This document shows, one piece after another, positions 54,797 through 64,000 of a stretch of DNA of 64,000 nt (the first letter of the stretch is position 1; each line of letters opens with the position of its first letter). This stretch comes from Deinococcus budaensis (GTDB taxonomy: Bacteria; Deinococcota; Deinococci; Deinococcales; Deinococcaceae). The notes under the pieces are model-generated. The model did no database searches, was not told where the DNA came from, and saw nothing but the letters and a program-made list of their open reading frames with translations. The translations under genes and the position numbers were made by a program. The DNA is taken from the NCBI RefSeq assembly GCF_014201885.1, contig NZ_JACHFN010000014.1:1-64000 (forward strand). The letters are read 5' to 3'.

Positions 54797-55291
54797 TCAG
54801 CGGTCCGCGAACCGCTCGGCGTAGAGGCCCGCCAGAAAGATCGTCTGGTAGGTGGCGTTCATGGTGTCGAGCACCTTGCCGCTGTATTCGAAGGCCCACT
54901 CGCCCGCACGGGTCTGCCACCAGACCCCCAGCAGCACGGCGTGGTCTTCGAGCTGCATGGAGACGCTGGTCTCGAACCCCGGCGCCCGGGCTTGCAGCAC
55001 CATGCCGTCCAGAAACTGGAGCGAGCGCGGCATGCTGTGGATGCTGACCGCGTACAGGTGGCCGACCTGGTCGCCCTGGCGCCGCTTCAATTCTCCGAGG
55101 TCCACCTGAAACTCGCGGGACTTGGAAAAGACGTCGGGCGAACCGGGCAGATGGGTGATCTCAAAGGCGCTGCGGTTGGGAAAATCAATCAGGCCGCTGG
55201 GCGCCACATGGACGACTTGCAACTCGGCGTGGACCACCCAGAGGGCCGCCGCGTGGACGGCGAGGTAAAGGGTGGGGCGTTCTTCGGTCAT
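54797..55291 (-). CDS. Conserved hypothetical protein
   Basis: Encodes 164 aa. No recognisable family. It starts TEERPTLYLAVHAAALWVVHAELQVVHVAPSGLI and is alpha/beta mixed, without signal peptide or membrane segment. SD GAGGAG is 4 bases before ATG 55291. Its own promoter is not evident. In 55292-55563 no gene was found, and nothing but scattered GC-rich repeats is visible. Confidence 0.6.
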   Translation of the reverse strand: MTEERPTLYLAVHAAALWVVHAELQVVHVAPSGLIDFPNRSAFEITHLPGSPDVFSKSREFQVDLGELKRRQGDQVGHLYAVSIHSMPRSLQFLDGMVLQARAPGFETSVSMQLEDHAVLLGVWWQTRAGEWAFEYSGKVLDTMNATYQTIFLAGLYAERFADR

Positions 55292-55563
55292 GCGTCTCCT
55301 CGGGGACAGGCACGGATGCAACCCCGGCCCACAGGGTACGCAACGGTTGACCCTCCGGGGCCTCACGCTTCAGGTTTTCCCAGGTCCGTCAACCTGGCCT
55401 TGAGACGGACCTCACGGCAGCGTGCCATGAACTTTTCCCCCGTGCCGTGCGGCCAAACCCGGGTGCGCCAATGCCGGACCAGACTGCCGGGCGTGTCCGG
55501 CAGCCCCACAACGTCGCCCCGCATCAGGTGAGGCCCCATGAAGGGCGCGCTCTTTTGGTTGCA

Positions 55564-56172
55564 TCACCGCCCAGGAGGGCGGTCCCCCCCGAGCACCAGC
55601 GCCGCGAGGTCGTCAGCCGTGTTCACGTTCTGCAAGGCGCCCGGACTCACCGTCTCGATCACGGCGTGCGGCACGGTCCGCGTTGCGCCGGGCGGCGCGG
55701 CGGCGCGCAGGCGGCGTTCGCCCGCGTCGAGCTGCGCCGTGACGGCGGGCCGCAGCGACGTGTGGTACAGGGCCGCCAGCGGCTGCGGCCGGTGCTGGGC
55801 GTCCAGCGCCTGCACCGCGCGCACGTCGGGGCCACGTTCCTGCGCGAGCGCCCGCCAGTACGCGGGCGTCAGGCGCGGCATATCCACCCCGGCAAAAGCC
55901 ACCCAGACCGGGCCTGCCTGGGCCTGTGCCGCCGCCAGCGCCGCTTCCAGCGCGGCGAGCGGTCCCTGGCCGGGGCGCGTGTCGGGCAGCTCGCGCCAGC
56001 CGGGCAGATCGTAGCGGCCCGGCGGCACCACCAGCAGCCGCAGCCCCACCCCCTCCAGGCTCGCGGCCACGTGGGCCAGCAGGGTCCGGCCCTCCAGCAG
56101 CGCCCCGGCCTTGTCGCGGCCAAAGCGGCTTGAGCGCCCGCCCGCCGTGATCGCCCCGACCAGGTCCTGCAC
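55564..56172 (-). CDS. mobA: Molybdenum cofactor guanylyltransferase
   Basis: Encodes 202 aa. AITAGGRSSRFGRDKAGALLEGRTLLAHVA carries the GTP-binding loop, FAGVDMPRLTP is the metal Asp motif, and AALYHTSLRPAV and NVNTADDL are MobA family signatures. It adds GMP to molybdopterin to make bis-MGD for molybdoenzymes. The start is GTG 56172. No other molybdenum-cofactor genes occur within the window apart from the MoeB-like gene. Confidence 0.88.
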   Translation of the reverse strand: MQDLVGAITAGGRSSRFGRDKAGALLEGRTLLAHVAASLEGVGLRLLVVPPGRYDLPGWRELPDTRPGQGPLAALEAALAAAQAQAGPVWVAFAGVDMPRLTPAYWRALAQERGPDVRAVQALDAQHRPQPLAALYHTSLRPAVTAQLDAGERRLRAAAPPGATRTVPHAVIETVSPGALQNVNTADDLAALVLGGDRPPGR

Positions 56173-56276
56173 GGATCAGCGCCCCGGCGCCGGGGCTGCG
56201 GCCGGGGCTGTGCTGCGCGGCGGCGCTGGCCGGGTGCCCGGTCTCTGGCCTGCGCCCTGGGTCTTCATGGTTTACC

Positions 56277-56282
56277 TATATT
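56277..56282 (+). promoter_or_regulatory. Possible -10 element (TATATT) for the lipoprotein gene
   Basis: TATATT matches TATAAT in 5 of 6 positions, in the 198-bp gap before the lipoprotein gene. No clear -35 was seen at the proper distance. It would leave a leader of about 80 nt. Confidence 0.35.
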
Positions 56283-56370
56283 GCACGCTGACCGACACTG
56301 CCGCGCCGGGCCGTGCGGGCACACTGCTCTTGTTCACATTTCAGCTCAGCCGTGACCAGGAGGTATACCC

Positions 56371-56808
56371 ATGAACCGACTCCTCGTGTTCGCCCTTCCT
56401 CTGCTGCTGGGGTCCTGCACCCTGATGACGGCAGGCAGCCCCTACACGCTGGGCAAGCAGCCGGCCGCCGGGGAGCTGAACCCCAGCGGCACCGTCAGCG
56501 TGCAGCGCTCGGCCTACATGGTGATGACCGAGGCCCGCGCCAGCGGTCTGCGGCCCAACCAGGCCTACGTCGCGCACTACCACCTCCAGGGCACGGCGGG
56601 CGCGCCGCCCTGCGAGAGCGGCGGCCCGCCCATCATGAGCAGCAAGATCGTGGCCACGACCGACGCCAACGGCGTGCTCACCATGTCGGGCCGGGTGCCC
56701 AGCGGCGACGTGCTGGCGGCGACCTACTTCAACATCCACACCGCTGCCGACGCCGAGGGCACCCCGGCGGACCCCGGCGTGGCCTGCACGGCGGTGCGGT
56801 TGCAGTAA
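56371..56808 (+). CDS. Small lipoprotein, SOD- or CHRD-like domain
   Basis: Encodes 145 aa. FALPLLLGSC is a lipobox (Cys16), and the mature start CTLM resembles the DUF4142 lipoprotein at 49940. The body is beta-rich, with RPNQAYVAHYHLQGTAGAPPCESGGPPI and DVLAATYFNIHTAADAEGTPADPG reminiscent of a CHRD or Cu/Zn superoxide dismutase-like sandwich, but the full metal ligand set is missing. A clear SD AGGAGG is 7 bases before the ATG. Confidence 0.6.
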   Translation: MNRLLVFALPLLLGSCTLMTAGSPYTLGKQPAAGELNPSGTVSVQRSAYMVMTEARASGLRPNQAYVAHYHLQGTAGAPPCESGGPPIMSSKIVATTDANGVLTMSGRVPSGDVLAATYFNIHTAADAEGTPADPGVACTAVRLQ

Positions 56809-56881
56809 CGCCGCCCCCCTTCCCCGCCCGCGCGCCCCTGCCCCTGCCGGTGGGGGCGCCAATCTGGGTTAGCCTGCGCGC

Positions 56882-57936
<1,055 letters not shown>

Positions 57937-57961
57937 CTAGCCGCGAGCCGTGAGAAAAGGC

Positions 57962-58000
57962 GCGAGGCCGGGGGCGCAGGGTCCGCCCTCCCGGCCTCGC
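57962..58000. terminator. Terminator hairpin between coaD and metK
   Basis: GCGAGGCCGGG (57962-57972) pairs with CCCGGCCTCGC (57990-58000), 11 bp, with a 17-base loop, between convergent genes. No T-run on either side, so it may work together with other factors. Confidence 0.6.
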
Positions 58001-58012
58001 CGCTGACGCCCT

Positions 58013-59239
58013 TCAGACCGGCTGTTTCAGCTCCTCGGCGGCCGTGCGCAGCGCCCCGGCGCGGTCGGTGGCCTCCCAGGGCAGCCCCTCACGCCCGAAG
58101 TGGCCGTAGGCGGCGGTCTGCGCGTAGATCGGGCGCAGCAGGTCGAGCTGCGCGATGATCGCTTGGGGGCGGGCGTCGAAGTGGCGTGCGACCAGTCCAG
58201 CCAGCACCTCGTCGCTGACCGTGCCGGTGCCGTAGGTGTCCACCCGCAGGCTGACTGGATGCGCCCGCCCGATGGCGTAGGCGACCTCGACCAGCGCCCG
58301 CCGCGCCAGCCCCGCCGCGACCACGTTCTTGGCGATGTAGCGCGCGTAGTAGGCCGCCGAGCGGTCCACCTTGGTGGGGTCCTTGCCCGAGAACGCGCCG
58401 CCGCCGTGCGGGACGGCTCCCCCGTAGGTGTCCACGATGATCTTGCGCCCGGTCAGGCCGGTGTCGCCGTGCGGGCCGCCGATCACGAACTTGCCGCTGG
58501 GGTTGATGAAGAACTTGGTCTCGTCGCTGAGCAGCTCCGCCGGGATCACCGCGCGGATCACGTGCGCGATCATGTCGGCGCGAATGCTCTCCTGGCCCAC
58601 GTCCTCGCTGTGCTGGGTGCTGATGACGACCGTGTCCACCCGCGTCTCGCGCGCCTCGTGCGGTTCGCCGTCGCGGACGACCGTCACCTGCGCCTTGGCG
58701 TCGGGGCGCAGGTAGGGGAGGGTCCCGTTCTTGCGCAGCTCGGCCAGCCGCCGGGTGAGTTTGTGCGCCAGCGAGATGGGCAGCGGCATCAGCTCGGGCG
58801 TCTCGTCGGTCGCGTAGCCGAACATCAGGCCCTGGTCGCCCGCGCCGATCCGCGAGTGCTCATTCTCGGGGCGGGCGCGCTCCTCCTCGCTCATCTCCCG
58901 CCATTCCTCGGAAAAGTTCACGCCCCCGGCGATCTCGGGCGACTGCTCGTGCAGGGCGACGAGCACGGCGCTGTACTCGGCGTCGAAGCCGTAGTTGGCG
59001 CGGGTGTAGCCGACTTTCATCACGGCGTCACGCACGGTTTTTTGCACGTCCACGCGGGCCGTCTGGGCCGTCACCTCGCCCGCCACGACCGCCATGCCGG
59101 TGGTCAGCAGCGTCTCGACCGCGACCCGGCTGCCCGGTTCCTGGCGCAGAAACTCGTCCAGAATGGAGTCCGAGATGAAGTCGGCCAGCTTGTCCGGGTG
59201 GCCTTCCGATACCGATTCCGACGTGTAGAACTTCCGCAT
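58013..59239 (-). CDS. metK: S-adenosylmethionine synthetase
   Basis: Encodes 408 aa. [26 protein letters not shown], the [12 protein letters not shown] hexapeptide-type ATP motif, and [22 protein letters not shown] are MetK signatures. It makes SAM from methionine and ATP. ATG 59239 was chosen because AAGGAG is 6 bases upstream and homology starts there. TACGCT (59351-59356 on the minus strand) may be the -10, giving a leader of about 105 nt. No SAM-I-type motif was recognised in that leader. Confidence 0.96.
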   Translation of the reverse strand: MRKFYTSESVSEGHPDKLADFISDSILDEFLRQEPGSRVAVETLLTTGMAVVAGEVTAQTARVDVQKTVRDAVMKVGYTRANYGFDAEYSAVLVALHEQSPEIAGGVNFSEEWREMSEEERARPENEHSRIGAGDQGLMFGYATDETPELMPLPISLAHKLTRRLAELRKNGTLPYLRPDAKAQVTVVRDGEPHEARETRVDTVVISTQHSEDVGQESIRADMIAHVIRAVIPAELLSDETKFFINPSGKFVIGGPHGDTGLTGRKIIVDTYGGAVPHGGGAFSGKDPTKVDRSAAYYARYIAKNVVAAGLARRALVEVAYAIGRAHPVSLRVDTYGTGTVSDEVLAGLVARHFDARPQAIIAQLDLLRPIYAQTAAYGHFGREGLPWEATDRAGALRTAAEELKQPV

Positions 59240-59427
59240 CCTCTGCTCCTTCGCGCGGGGGGGCGTCTCACAGAACAGCCTGGAGAGGGATGGCGCTGAG
59301 GTCCCCCGCGCGCGTGGCCTGCTCCACGGGGGGAGACGGGGCACCCCGGCAGCGTAACGCAAGGGCCGGGGCCAGGAAAAGGACGGCTGGCGACAGAGGG
59401 CCGCTTCCCCTGCTTCTGAGGGGGCGG

Positions 59428-59957
59428 CTACGGTGAGCGCTGCGCCTGACCTGGATCGGCCGCCATCGCCGCCGCGATCCCCGCCGGCAACTCCCCCGCC
59501 ACCCGCTCCAGCGTCCGGGCCGCCGCCGCCCGCACCATCTTCTCGAAGGCCGCGCCGCCCCAGCCCTCAGCCTGCGGCAACCCCAGGTGCGCGCGAAAAT
59601 GAAAGTGAAAGGTGGCGACCCCCGCCCCGTCCACCTGCGCCTGCCCGGCGACCTCCACCCAGGCCCGCTCGCCCGCCACCGGCTGCGGGAGAAGGGCCGC
59701 GCCCTGCGGCGTCTCCTCCAGGCGGCTCCGGAAGGGCAGGTCCACCTCGCCCAGCACCGGCACCGTGACCACCAGCTCGCCGCTGACCCCCCCCGGCCCG
59801 GCGCGCAGGTCGCGCAGAAACTGCACCCGCGCCAGCGCCCGGCCCGCGTCGCGCACAAAGGCCAGGGCCGCCGCCTGCCCGCCGGGGTGGGGGAGGGCAA
59901 AGCTCTGGGCGGCCTCGATCTGGAGGTCCGGGGCGCGGCCGGGGGGGTCGCCGGGGG

Positions 59958-59970
<13 letters not shown>
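59428..59970 (-). CDS. DUF3809-like protein
   Basis: Encodes 180 aa. It starts at GTG 59970 inside the DUF3248 gene (13-bp overlap), so it is probably coupled to it. The body is beta-rich ([63 protein letters not shown]) with a helical C-terminus, and fits the Deinococcus-Thermus DUF3809 pattern as I recall it. No catalytic residue stands out. There is no signal peptide. Confidence 0.6.
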
Positions 59971-60206
<236 letters not shown>

Positions 60207-60251
60207 GGGGGCCATTGTGGGGGAAGCGGGCGCGGGAGTACAACGGAGGGC

Positions 60252-60590
60252 ATGACCCGCGAGAAGCTCTCCCCAGAGGACACGGCCTCCCTCTCCTGGC
60301 GGGCGCTGGAAACCCGGGTGGGCCTCGGCGCCCTGCCCGCCTTTCACCGGGCCTTTCTGACCTGGCGCGGCGTGGCGGGCACAGACGAAATGCCGCTGCG
60401 CCGGGTGGGCCAGCGCGTCGAGGCCGAACTCAACCGGCTGGTGCAGTCGGGCCAGGCCACCCGGGAGGGCGAGGACTGGGCGCTGGCGCCTGGAACGCTC
60501 GGCGGGTTCGAGGCGGCCCGTCCCTATCTGCCCCCCTCCGGCGCCTCGGCGGGCGAGGCCGGGGCCAGCGGCAGCTCGACCACCTCGTAA
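60252..60590 (+). CDS. Conserved hypothetical protein
   Basis: Encodes 112 aa. A helical N-terminal half (SWRALETRVGLGALPAFHRAFLTW, VGQRVEAELNRLVQSGQATREG) resembles a winged-helix or MarR-type fold, and the last 25 residues are Ser/Gly/Ala rich. ACGGAGGG is right before the ATG. The C-terminal 67 bases overlap a convergent gene, so one of the two ends may be wrong. Family not recognised. Confidence 0.55.
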   Translation: MTREKLSPEDTASLSWRALETRVGLGALPAFHRAFLTWRGVAGTDEMPLRRVGQRVEAELNRLVQSGQATREGEDWALAPGTLGGFEAARPYLPPSGASAGEAGASGSSTTS

Positions 60591-60757
60591 AGCCACTGGC
60601 CGTCGGTGGCGACCCGCGCCGCCTCGTCGGCCTCCTGCGCGCTGCCGAAGACCCGGCGCTCGCCCGCGTCGTCTTCCAGCCAGTGCGGTTCGTCCAGCAG
60701 AGCGTCCTGGCCCTGGGCATCTTTGTGAACGTACTGAAGGCGGACGGCGTGGGGCAT
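60524..60757 (-). CDS. Small conserved hypothetical protein
   Basis: Encodes 77 aa. LQYVHKDAQGQDALLDEPHWLEDDAGERRVFGSAQEADEAARVATDGQWLYEVVEL looks like a genuine alpha/beta domain with charged surface, not a GC-driven frame. TAGCCT is 7 bases before the ATG. It converges with and overlaps the gene at 60252. No function can be stated. Confidence 0.5.
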   Translation of the reverse strand: MPHAVRLQYVHKDAQGQDALLDEPHWLEDDAGERRVFGSAQEADEAARVATDGQWLYEVVELPLAPASPAEAPEGGR

Positions 60758-60787
60758 GGCCCCCAGGCTACAAGACGGGGTGGGCCG

Positions 60788-61696
60788 CTACAGAATGCGC
60801 TGGCCCAGCAAGCTCGCCGCCATGCTGACCATGACCTCGGCGGTCTGGTTGCGGGTGTCGAGCACCGGGTTGACCTCCACGATGTCGAGGCTGGTGACCC
60901 GGCCCGACTCGGAAAGCAGTTCCATCAGCAGGTGGCCCTCGCGGTAGGTCAGGCCGCCGGGGACCGGGGTGCCCACGCCGGGGCAGACCGAGGGGTCCAG
61001 CGCGTCGGCGTCAAAGGACACGTGCAGCCGCTCCACGCCCGAGAGCCGCTCCAGCGCTTCTTCCGTGATGCGGGTGATGCCCAGCTGGTCCACGTCCTTC
61101 ATGGTGTAGGCCTTGATGCCGGCTTCCCGCAGCAGCCCCCGCTCGGAGGCGTCCACGCTGCGGATGCCGACCATCACGATGTCCTCGGGGCGCAGGGTCC
61201 AGCCGCCGCCCAGGGCCGCCAGGCCGGGGTCGCCCAGGCCGGTGAGGTGCGCGACCGGCATCCCGTGAATATTGCCGCTGGGGCTGCTCTGGGGGGTGTT
61301 GTAGTCGCTGTGGGCGTCCACCCAGAGGAGTCCGGTGCGCGCGCCCCCGCCGCCCGCCGGTTGGCCGCGCCGCGCGTTGCCGCTCACGGTGCCCATGCTG
61401 ACGCTGTGGTCGCCCCCCAGCGTGACCGGAAAGCTGCCTTGGGGCAGCGCCGCCAGCCGCTCGGCCGTGGCCCGGCAGGCGTCCAGAATGGGATCGAGAA
61501 AGACCAGCCCGCTCGCCGCGTGCTTGTCGAGGGTCTCGGGCAGCGCGACCGGCACGTCGCCCAGATCGGTGACGTGGTGCCCCAGGTCCCGCAGCGTCTG
61601 GGCCAGGTGGGCGTTTCGCAGGGCCGAGGCGCCCATATCCACGCCCCGGCGCCCGGCCCCCAGGTCCATCGGAATGCCCAGAATAGTCACGTTCAT
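60788..61696 (-). CDS. Arginase
   Basis: Encodes 302 aa. The manganese ligands are in GGDHSVSMG, LLWVDAHSDYNTP and LHVSFDADALDPSVCPG, and GIPMDLGAGRRGVDMGASALR and NPVLDTRNQTAEV complete the ureohydrolase pattern. It splits arginine into ornithine and urea, with SGNIHGMPVAHLTG close to Bacillus RocF. TAGGCT is 7 bases before the ATG. It is a single-gene unit. Confidence 0.93.
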   Translation of the reverse strand: MNVTILGIPMDLGAGRRGVDMGASALRNAHLAQTLRDLGHHVTDLGDVPVALPETLDKHAASGLVFLDPILDACRATAERLAALPQGSFPVTLGGDHSVSMGTVSGNARRGQPAGGGGARTGLLWVDAHSDYNTPQSSPSGNIHGMPVAHLTGLGDPGLAALGGGWTLRPEDIVMVGIRSVDASERGLLREAGIKAYTMKDVDQLGITRITEEALERLSGVERLHVSFDADALDPSVCPGVGTPVPGGLTYREGHLLMELLSESGRVTSLDIVEVNPVLDTRNQTAEVMVSMAASLLGQRIL

Positions 61697-61877
61697 GGCC
61701 CCCAGCCTAGGGCCGCCGCCGCGCTATGCCTCAGCCTTGCAAGAATATGTGGCCGGCGGCGGCGGAACAGCGGCCAGGGCGCCCTGCCGGTGAATAGTCA
61801 TAAGCAGTAGGTGGCCGCGTCGCGGGGGGTGAGGGCGGATTGGCCGGGAAGCGCCGCGCTAGACTCATCTCCCGCCC

Positions 61878-62540
61878 GTGACTGCTCTCCTGCCTGCCTC
61901 CCTGCCCCCCGCCGGATCGCCCCCCACCGGGTCGCCGCGCCGCGTGATGGTGGTGGCCGACTACGTGCATCCCTTCGTGTACCGCGAGGGCTTCGGGCAG
62001 CGGGCGCCTCCCGTGGACCTGGTGCTGGCGGCGGGCGACCTGCCAGGCTACTACCTGGAATTTCTGGCGAGTTCGCTGCCGGTGCCGGTCGTGTATGTCC
62101 ACGGCAACCACGGCGACGAGACCGTCCACGAGGGCGAGACCCGGGTGCCGCCCCGGGGCGTGGTCGCCGCGCACGGCCGGGTGGTGACGGCCGCCGGGCT
62201 GCGCATCGCCGGGTGGGGCGGCGTGCCCCGCTACCGCCCGGGCGGCGAGGGCCAGTACAGCGCGGGGCAGGCCCGCCGGGGGCTGCGGTGGCTGGGCTGG
62301 CAGGCGCGGGGCGGCGTGGACATCCTGCTCACGCACGCGCCGCCGCTTGGTCCGCACAGCGGCAGCGACTACGCCCACCGGGGCTGCGAGGAAATCACCC
62401 GCTTCATGCGCCTGCGCCGCCCGCGCGTGGTCGTCCACGGCCACGTCCACGACTACGAGGGCCGCAAGCTGGCCTACCTCGACGAGGCCAGCGGGGCCAG
62501 GGTCGTCAACGCCTACGGCTACCACCTGCTCGAAGTGTAA
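61878..62540 (+). CDS. Metallophosphoesterase (third in the window)
   Basis: Encodes 220 aa from GTG 61878. AAGDLPGYYLEFL, VHGNHGDE, LTHAPPLGPHSGSD and HGHVHDYEG are the metal motifs, and the first motif is VADYVHPF rather than DxHG. It belongs to the calcineurin-like phosphoesterases of unknown substrate. TAGACT ends 12 bases before the start. Unlike the other two, it is preceded by a Pro/Ser-rich N-terminal tail of about 20 residues. Confidence 0.8.
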   Translation: MTALLPASLPPAGSPPTGSPRRVMVVADYVHPFVYREGFGQRAPPVDLVLAAGDLPGYYLEFLASSLPVPVVYVHGNHGDETVHEGETRVPPRGVVAAHGRVVTAAGLRIAGWGGVPRYRPGGEGQYSAGQARRGLRWLGWQARGGVDILLTHAPPLGPHSGSDYAHRGCEEITRFMRLRRPRVVVHGHVHDYEGRKLAYLDEASGARVVNAYGYHLLEV

Positions 62541-62662
62541 GAAGGCACGGATTTTGCCGTTCAGTACGCCATTTTCCTTAAGGCCAGGTGGCCGACTGGC
62601 ACATGAAGGCCCGCTGCGGGGGCGGCATACTGCGCCCTGGCTCAGACGCGGCGACCAGCGGC

Positions 62663-62762
62663 GCGGGGGAGCCGGAGGGAGACGCCCACCTCCCATCAAA
62701 CGGGCGCGCGAGCGGGGCGGACGCAGGCCGACGGGGGGGTTCGACACCCTTCACCCGCACCA
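62663..62762 (+). other. Possible tRNA-like remnant (T-arm, acceptor 3' strand and CCA)
   Basis: In the 307-bp gap after the phosphoesterase gene, GGTTCGACACC (62738-62748) makes a canonical T-arm, followed by CACCCGC, A and CCA ending at 62762. GCGGGGG at 62663-62669 could pair with CACCCGC with one mismatch. The D-arm and a good anticodon arm cannot be drawn (CCCATCAAACGGG would give CAA, Leu), U8 is A, and the total length is 100 nt, so it is probably decayed or coincidental. The rest of the gap, 62541-62662 and 62801-62847, shows no gene. Confidence 0.3.
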
Positions 62763-62770
62763 TCAGGGAG

Positions 62771-62800
62771 GGGAGCCGAGTCAGGCTCCCTTCTTTCTTG
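62771..62800 (+). terminator. Rho-independent terminator after the tRNA-like segment
   Basis: GGGAGCC (62771-62777) pairs with GGCTCCC (62784-62790) with a 6-base loop, followed by TTCTTTCTT. It indicates transcription of the otherwise gene-free 62541-62770 region on the plus strand. Confidence 0.8.
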
Positions 62801-62847
62801 GCCCTTTCTTGGCCCCGCGGACCGTGGGCTTGCCCTAGCATCGGGCG

Positions 62848-63333
62848 GTGTCCGACGCTGCCCAGACGAACGCCGCCCGCGTCACCGAGCTTCACCGCGC
62901 CTTTGGGGTGCCGGTGCCCGAGCGGCCCGCCGTGCCTGGCCCTGACCTGTTGGCCCTGCGCCGCACCCTGATCCACGAGGAGACGGCGGAGGTGGAGGCC
63001 GAATTCGCGGCCCTGGCGACCCGCCTGGGCGCGGGCGAGACGGTCCCGCCCGGCGACCTCGCGCCGCTGGCCCACGAACTCGCGGACCTGCTGTACGTGA
63101 CCTACGGGGCGCTGACGACCCTGGGCATCGACGCCGACGCGGTCTTTGCCGAGGTCCACCGCGCCAACCTGAGCAAGCTCGGCGGCCCCAAACGCGCCGA
63201 CGGCAAGTGGCTCAAGCCCGGGGGCTGGCAACCTGCCGACGTGCGGGGGGTGATTGAGGGGCAGGCAGTGGGGAGTCGCCCGGGGGAGGGAGGCCAGGGT
63301 GGTCCCGCAAACCCCCGGCCTCCTGACCCCTGA
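62848..63333 (+). CDS. MazG/PRA-PH-like NTP pyrophosphohydrolase
   Basis: Encodes 161 aa from a GTG with TAGCAT ending 6 bases upstream. LIHEETAEVEAEF and LAHELADLLYVTYGALTTLGIDADAVFAEVHRANLSKLGGPKRADGKWLKP match the all-alpha nucleotide pyrophosphatase superfamily (EExxE-x(n)-ExxD metal motif). It would clear noncanonical nucleotides or act as a phosphoribosyl-ATP pyrophosphatase. The last 25 residues are Gly/Pro-rich and possibly disordered. It converges on ddrB. Confidence 0.75.
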   Translation: MSDAAQTNAARVTELHRAFGVPVPERPAVPGPDLLALRRTLIHEETAEVEAEFAALATRLGAGETVPPGDLAPLAHELADLLYVTYGALTTLGIDADAVFAEVHRANLSKLGGPKRADGKWLKPGGWQPADVRGVIEGQAVGSRPGEGGQGGPANPRPPDP

Positions 63334-63339
63334 CCGTTC

Positions 63340-63918
<579 letters not shown>

Positions 63919-63941
63919 AGGGCGCCGGGCCTGCACGGCCC

Positions 63942-64000
63942 TCACGGCCCCTCCGCCGCCGGGGAAAGGCGGCCCAGCAGCTGCCGCAGCGTCCTCCGTT
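63942..64000 (-). CDS. Possible 3' end of an upstream gene (partial)
   Basis: On the minus strand an open frame from the window edge ends RRTLRQLLGRLSPAAEGP and a TGA stop at 63942-63944, with amphipathic helical character. The gene continues beyond the window. With 19 residues it cannot be named, and it may be a chance frame. Confidence 0.35.
   Translation of the reverse strand, partial: RRTLRQLLGRLSPAAEGP

Noticed and set aside
59240..59430. SAM riboswitch in the metK leader
   Set aside because: No SAM-I or SAM-II conserved core (such as the CTTATCAAGAG-type start) was found, only GC-rich repeats and an ordinary SD.

Overview
This is a high-GC bacterial chromosome segment that looks like the genus Deinococcus. 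The strongest lineage markers are a DdrB-type single-strand DNA-binding protein with a radiation/desiccation response motif (RDRM) in front of it, a DdrA-like protein, a PriA without ATPase motifs, a Dps with the Deinococcus Dps1 N-terminal metal motif, a DR2241-like double CbiX protein, and several small families that I know mainly from Deinococcus-Thermus. No integrated prophage, insertion sequence or CRISPR array is visible. Most of the window is core housekeeping DNA. One clearly foreign-looking insert sits behind dnaE.

Layout. 1-92 is the 3' end of a 16S rRNA gene with its own terminator and no 23S rRNA behind it, facing a CarD-like regulator gene. 1036-4904 is a four-gene OpuC/ProU-like osmolyte or amine ABC importer. 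5004-10439 holds a ThiF/MoeB-like enzyme, a divergent PlsY and two exported proteins. 10461-12561 is a ubiX-ispD-ispE operon of isoprenoid and prenyl-flavin genes. 12632-14004 pairs a DdrA-like protein with a metallophosphoesterase. 14100-14978 carries tRNA-Asp, tRNA-Phe and rpoZ. 15003-22436 holds a cell-wall amidase, dnaE, an AT-rich HNH endonuclease gene and a tiny membrane protein. 22527-33161 includes three type IV pilus ATPases (a PilT paralogue, then PilB-PilT), fabI, the purine nucleoside/laccase-domain protein and small metabolic genes. 33255-39962 is envelope and hydrolase genes. 40061-53371 holds priA, phosphoesterases, the double chelatase, peptidases, transporters and lipoproteins. 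53459-63888 holds dps, mobA, rsmD-coaD, metK, a cluster of lineage-specific small genes, arginase and ddrB.

Expression style. About 26 genes on both strands have a TAnnnT -10 box (often TAGACT) only 6-10 bases before the start codon and no Shine-Dalgarno sequence, which is the signature of leaderless transcripts. Genes inside operons are instead joined by 4-base ATGA or GTGA overlaps or have an AAGGAGG-like site. This rule was used to choose many start codons.

The most interesting locus is dnaE. A patch of about 135 bp (19781-19915) uses AT-rich codons unlike the rest of the gene, and it straddles the exact place where DnaE inteins are inserted in other bacteria. An AT-rich HNH endonuclease gene begins 14 bp after the dnaE stop codon. 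Together these suggest past or present homing activity directed at dnaE.
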